From positions 8,697,982-8,761,981 of the forward strand of contig NC_090781.1 of the NCBI RefSeq assembly GCF_040054535.1: a stretch of DNA of 64,000 nucleotides, given 5' to 3'. Positions 60,601 through 64,000 of the stretch are shown here, piece after piece; position 1 is the first letter of the stretch, and each line of letters starts with the position of its first letter. Source of the stretch: Antennarius striatus. Taxonomy: Eukaryota > Chordata > Actinopteri > Lophiiformes > Antennariidae. Under the pieces are notes generated by a model, which saw only the letters and a program-made list of their open reading frames with translations, did not search any database and was not told the DNA's origin. The translations under genes and the position numbers were made by a program.

Positions 60601-63600
60601 CTGAATGGATGCTGATGATCTCTTCAGCTCGGAGGGTGGACAATATATCACTGGTGCTAAAACGCTGCATTCAGATTTGAGTGTTTTAAATATTCTCATG
60701 GTGAAGACGCTCATCTGCACAAGTACAGATGAGCGGTGATGATAGCCGGGATCTATTATTAACATTTGTATGAAGTGAAACGAAATGTGTGACAGGCATC
60801 ATTATGCAAACGTATTTAAACTCACAACCCTCGTATGTGTCAGTTCACATTGTGTTCTATTGTCACTTTTGTTTTTATAGATCTTTTAGGCCTTTTTTTG
60901 GGTGCATGTGACTTTATAAAAGCACAGATGTTTCAAAATTGTGGAGTTTTGTGTCTTGTCTTCCTAAATTTTTTGCATCATACCTTCTGAATGAAGTTAT
61001 ACTGAATGAAAGAGGAACACCATGTAAAATTTTAAACTTCTGTTTTTGACAGAGCCATGGTAATGAGCTTGTTACCCCCAGACATATCTCCAAGGGACGA
61101 CTACAGTGAGTGGAACCGTCTGTGCTCATTTATATGAACTCTGCTTGTGCAGCGTCACCGACTGCCTGTGTTTCAGGGTGCAGCTTGAAGGAGAGGGCAC
61201 GTACGAGTGCTCGCTCACCGGCCTGGTGTTTGAGGCATCGGAGCGAGTTCTGGTTCGGTACTCAGTCCTGTCCTGGTCCAAATTTGGCTCATTTCTCCGG
61301 GACTCTTGGAAATGTGCAGGACCCATCTTTAATGTGGAAACGGTCCACAAGGACGCTTCTGTCCTCAAGTCCATCCAATTCCCTCACTCCGTCTGCCTTG
61401 CTGGTGAGAAGAGATATCAGTGTGTCACACTCTATTTTTGATATACTGTATAATTCACAATTATATTCACATTGTTCAGCATAGATTTTGCCATGATTTA
61501 ATCACGAATTAAGATTATGACCCATTTTAGGGCTTTTACAAAGAGTAGTTCATTTCAGTGAATATCAACCTTTAGTTATCATTTAAAGCTGCTCTAGATG
61601 GATCCCAAAACCTTCTATTTTTTGCAGATGATCCAGAAAATGAGATGACATTCAGTGTCCTGCACATAAAGGACAACCATCCGCTCATCGAGCCGACGGT
61701 GGACCGCTCAGGCAGCCACGTCAAGTGGAACGTGACGTCCCTGTCACCCGTGGGCCCCATCATTCAAACCAGCCGATCCGTAGAGCGTCACGGGGTGGTC
61801 CTGATCTACAGGCAGCTGACTAATGACAACAGCAATAGCTACAGCTTCCATGTCTACCTGGCCACCAACAACTCATCTGACATTAAGGTAAGAATTGGTG
61901 AAGATCTGCTGAACCTGCTGTAGCTGCAGGGTCCTGTTTGGTTTATCAGGCACATTATAACACCCGTCAGTATTTTAATTACTATACTGTACTTTTAATC
62001 ACTGTATTTTTCAAAACGTCAACTGATTAAAGTCAGCGTCCTCCCCACTAATTTTCTCTTCAATGTTGCTTTTGTGTTTTTAATTTAGGGGAAAAAATTC
62101 CCTCCCTGTTTAGTACAAAGACATTTTTCATACAAGAGACTGGTGTGATCTCATCCTCCTTATATTTCTTTACGTTAAGGCCTCACTCCACCAGGCAATC
62201 CGATGCAATATCAGTGAAAGTTCCAGTTCCAGACTTAGTTATACTGTATTGCATTTCAAATTTCTGATCCTCGTGAGCCCGACTGAAACGTGTGCATGTA
62301 ATCAGTGTGCACTGATCGGAGTCACTGTGATGTGGTTCTGGTGGTCTCTTTGCAAGAGTGTTTGTGGGTTTGTGAGTGTGTGTGTATTTTATTGTTTGCA
62401 GCTGGTGAATGATCATATTACATGTATTGTAACCTGCAAAAATATAATAATATAAATATCATTTTAAATTACTGTGAACATTACCCATCTTGCTCAACCA
62501 ATCACAGCCTAGGAGACTTTTTTCTCTCCCTACCGTAGAAAATGTATTAAATGTAAATCACTGTTGAGCCTGCATGTCACATCCTGCCTCACCTTGTCTT
62601 CCTGCGGTCCCTTTGTCAACAGGACATCGCCAAACAGGTGCGCAGCTACAAGAATCGCCACATTAGGATAGAGAAGCCTCCCACGTGCAAACTAGACGAG
62701 GGGAATTATCATCTCATGAGCGAGCCGGAGGGAGAGATCAGACCCCAGGTTTGTTACTTTGCCTGTGTCACGTCATTTATATGCATAATCATCAACTTTA
62801 CATTTATAATTCAATGACTATGTAATAAAAATTTCTAAAGGTACGCTGATGTGTTTCTGTGTAGGATTTGGAATTTACCTTGTCCGTGACTAAAATGAAA
62901 GGCTACTTTGAGGTTTTCTTTGAGCAGCCGCCTCCCTTTAAATTGTCTCTCATGGACAGGAAAACTGAGGAGACGGTTTGGTCGGCTACCATAAGAGAAG
63001 GTACCACCAGTGTGTTTAGTCATGCTGAGAATTACATAAATAAAATGTTTTGGCGTTGAGGCTAAATTGAGGCTTTATTTATTTTTTCAGTGTTTTTCTG
63101 GTTGTAACTCCAGTGACTTTTTTGTTTTTAGGTGACTGTGTGGATAACACAGAAAAGAAGCCAAAGAAAAGGACTATCCGTGAGTTTCTTTTCTAATTTT
63201 TTTTTTCATCACATGATCTCATCTCATATTGCATCATATGGCCTTGCCTCATAGACGCACAGAGGAGCAGCAGCCCCTCAGAGGAAGAAACTACCTGCAA
63301 ACGGCCCAGGATTCAGGATGAGTTTGGTAACTTTCCACACCGACTACCTGCACTGATTTCCCCAACCAAACAAACCAATCCACACCTGAATTACTTTCAG
63401 ATCCATCAGTGTGTCTGGAAACATCATAACATGAGCTACGTGTGTGTTTTCCAGATGGAAGGAAACCTGGGAATGCTCGGGGACGGGACATGTCAGAGAA
63501 GCAGCTACTGCAGCTGGCCAAGAGGCTTGGGAAGGAGTGGAAGCAGGTGGCCATCTTTCTGGACTTGAACTCCAAAGAACTGGATGACATCCAGGATACA

Positions 63601-63795
63601 GAGAAAGATGTTACCATGCAGAAACTGAAGATGCTGGTGGAGTGGAAGAGCAGAAGGAAGCCTGGGGAGGCCACAGCGTACCACCTTTGGAAAAGTGTGG
63701 AGGATCTGGATGACTTGCCTCCTGAAGTCTATCAGACGCTACAAAGTAATAAAGTTACTATGCATATTAATATATATAAAGTTATCTATAAATAA
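54796..63795 (+). CDS. FIIND (ZU5-UPA) protein with C-terminal Death domain
   Basis: Sixteen exons: 54796-54845, 56896-56927, 58955-58987, 59156-59221, 59431-59466, 59566-59601, 59967-60008, 60095-60144, 61053-61105, 61177-61403, 61628-61887, 62623-62748, 62865-63000, 63132-63179, 63255-63326, 63455-63795. All phases agree: 535 codons. Residues 1-132 are acidic and disordered (SSSDEEKEEEEEDF). The FIIND ZU5 half follows (GTYECSLTGLVF, WKCAGPIFNV, IQFPHSVCL), then FSVLHIKDN, the self-cleavage region NVTSLSPVGP (L247-S248), the UPA half (VVLIYRQL, FHVYLATN, FFEQPPPFKLSL), a linker, and a Death domain (LLQLAKRLGKEWKQVAIFLD, MLVEWKSR). There is no NACHT or LRR. Length and order match human CARD8 (537 aa) except that a Death domain replaces the CARD. 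A role in inflammasome or apoptosis signalling is inferred. The last codons may be intron read-through from a GTAATA donor at 63746. Confidence 0.82.
56980..57376. mobile_element. Non-autonomous hAT element in FIIND-gene intron 2
   Basis: A 397-bp non-coding element with an exact 8-bp target duplication TCTTAGTC (56972-56979 and 57377-57384). The right end, reversed, is CAGGGGTGACAAACTCATTT, a typical fish hAT terminus; the left end (CATATGTGTCAAACTC) has lost the GGGG core. Confidence 0.82.
57590..57638. repeat. (GT)n microsatellite in FIIND-gene intron 2
   Basis: Uninterrupted TG dinucleotide run of about 49 bases. Confidence 0.97.
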
Positions 63796-64000
63796 TCCGA
63801 GTTTTTGAGCTATTAAAGCAACAGCATCAAGAAAAGATGATGGCTGTGAGATTCACAGCCATTCAAATGTTTCAGTTAAAACAAAATACATATTTATAGT
63901 ATGTCTTTAACAGGTATGTGGCTGCAATGCATAGATATCAAGCAATGATCATACAGGACAATGCTTTTAGTGTCCCGACTAGAATCAGGGATATCTGATA
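63796..64000. other. Right edge, no exon recognised
   Basis: Either the 3' UTR of the FIIND-Death gene or its next intron. No polyadenylation signal is seen before the window ends. Confidence 0.5.

Noticed and set aside
61177-63795. Identification as UNC5, PIDD1 or NLRP1
   Set aside because: UNC5 would need extracellular and membrane parts, PIDD1 an LRR region and HFS sites, NLRP1 a NACHT, LRR and C-terminal CARD. None is present.
1-64000. CRISPR arrays, bacterial operons, tRNA or rRNA genes
   Set aside because: None seen; the spliced genes and fish repeats show this is vertebrate nuclear DNA.

Overview
This is nuclear DNA of a teleost fish. The genes are split into short exons with GT/AG borders. 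The repeats are typical fish families: a Rex3-type LINE, Tc1/mariner, hAT, Harbinger-like and Tigger-like elements, L2-type tails and long (TG)n runs. All exon borders below were placed by eye from splice signals, reading-frame phase and family similarity. Five protein-coding genes can be supported, plus one decayed kinase copy and about ten transposable-element remains.

Layout. From 1 to 14.2 kb I see only repeats and non-coding DNA. At 14.2-14.5 kb (+) lies the last coding exon of a prostanoid receptor, best matched to the prostacyclin receptor (ptgir). Its upstream exon is not in the window. A deleted Tc1 element follows at 16.8-18.1 kb. At 18.7-22.3 kb (-) is a complete nine-exon 4F2 heavy-chain gene (slc3a2-like, 488 aa). 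Two MITE-like elements lie just upstream of it. At 25.7-30.1 kb (-) is a six-exon PP2C-type phosphatase (ppm1n-like, 435 aa). At 33.1-45.5 kb (+) is a ten-exon reticulon 2 gene (rtn2, 490 aa), head-to-head with ppm1n. One of its introns holds a broken HIPK-like kinase copy on the opposite strand. From 48.9 to 53.6 kb is a repeat block: a decayed hAT element, then a nearly full-length Rex3 LINE with 12-bp target-site duplications. From 54.8 kb to the right edge (+) is a multi-exon gene for a FIIND (ZU5-UPA) protein that ends in a Death domain.

The most interesting content is that last gene. It has the size and order of human CARD8 (disordered N-terminus, ZU5, UPA, C-terminal death-fold) but with a Death domain in place of a CARD, and with no NACHT or LRR. 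It also has a Leu-Ser pair where related FIIND proteins have Phe-Ser at the self-cleavage site. PTGIR, PPM1N and RTN2 lie on human 19q13.32 and CARD8 on 19q13.33, so the neighbourhood fits an ancestral 19q13-like block, while slc3a2 (human 11q) is the outlier. The slc3a2-like protein lacks the juxtamembrane Cys that links human 4F2hc to its light chains.

The genes are not a functional operon-like set; each is an independent eukaryotic unit. The shared theme is conserved neighbourhood rather than one pathway.
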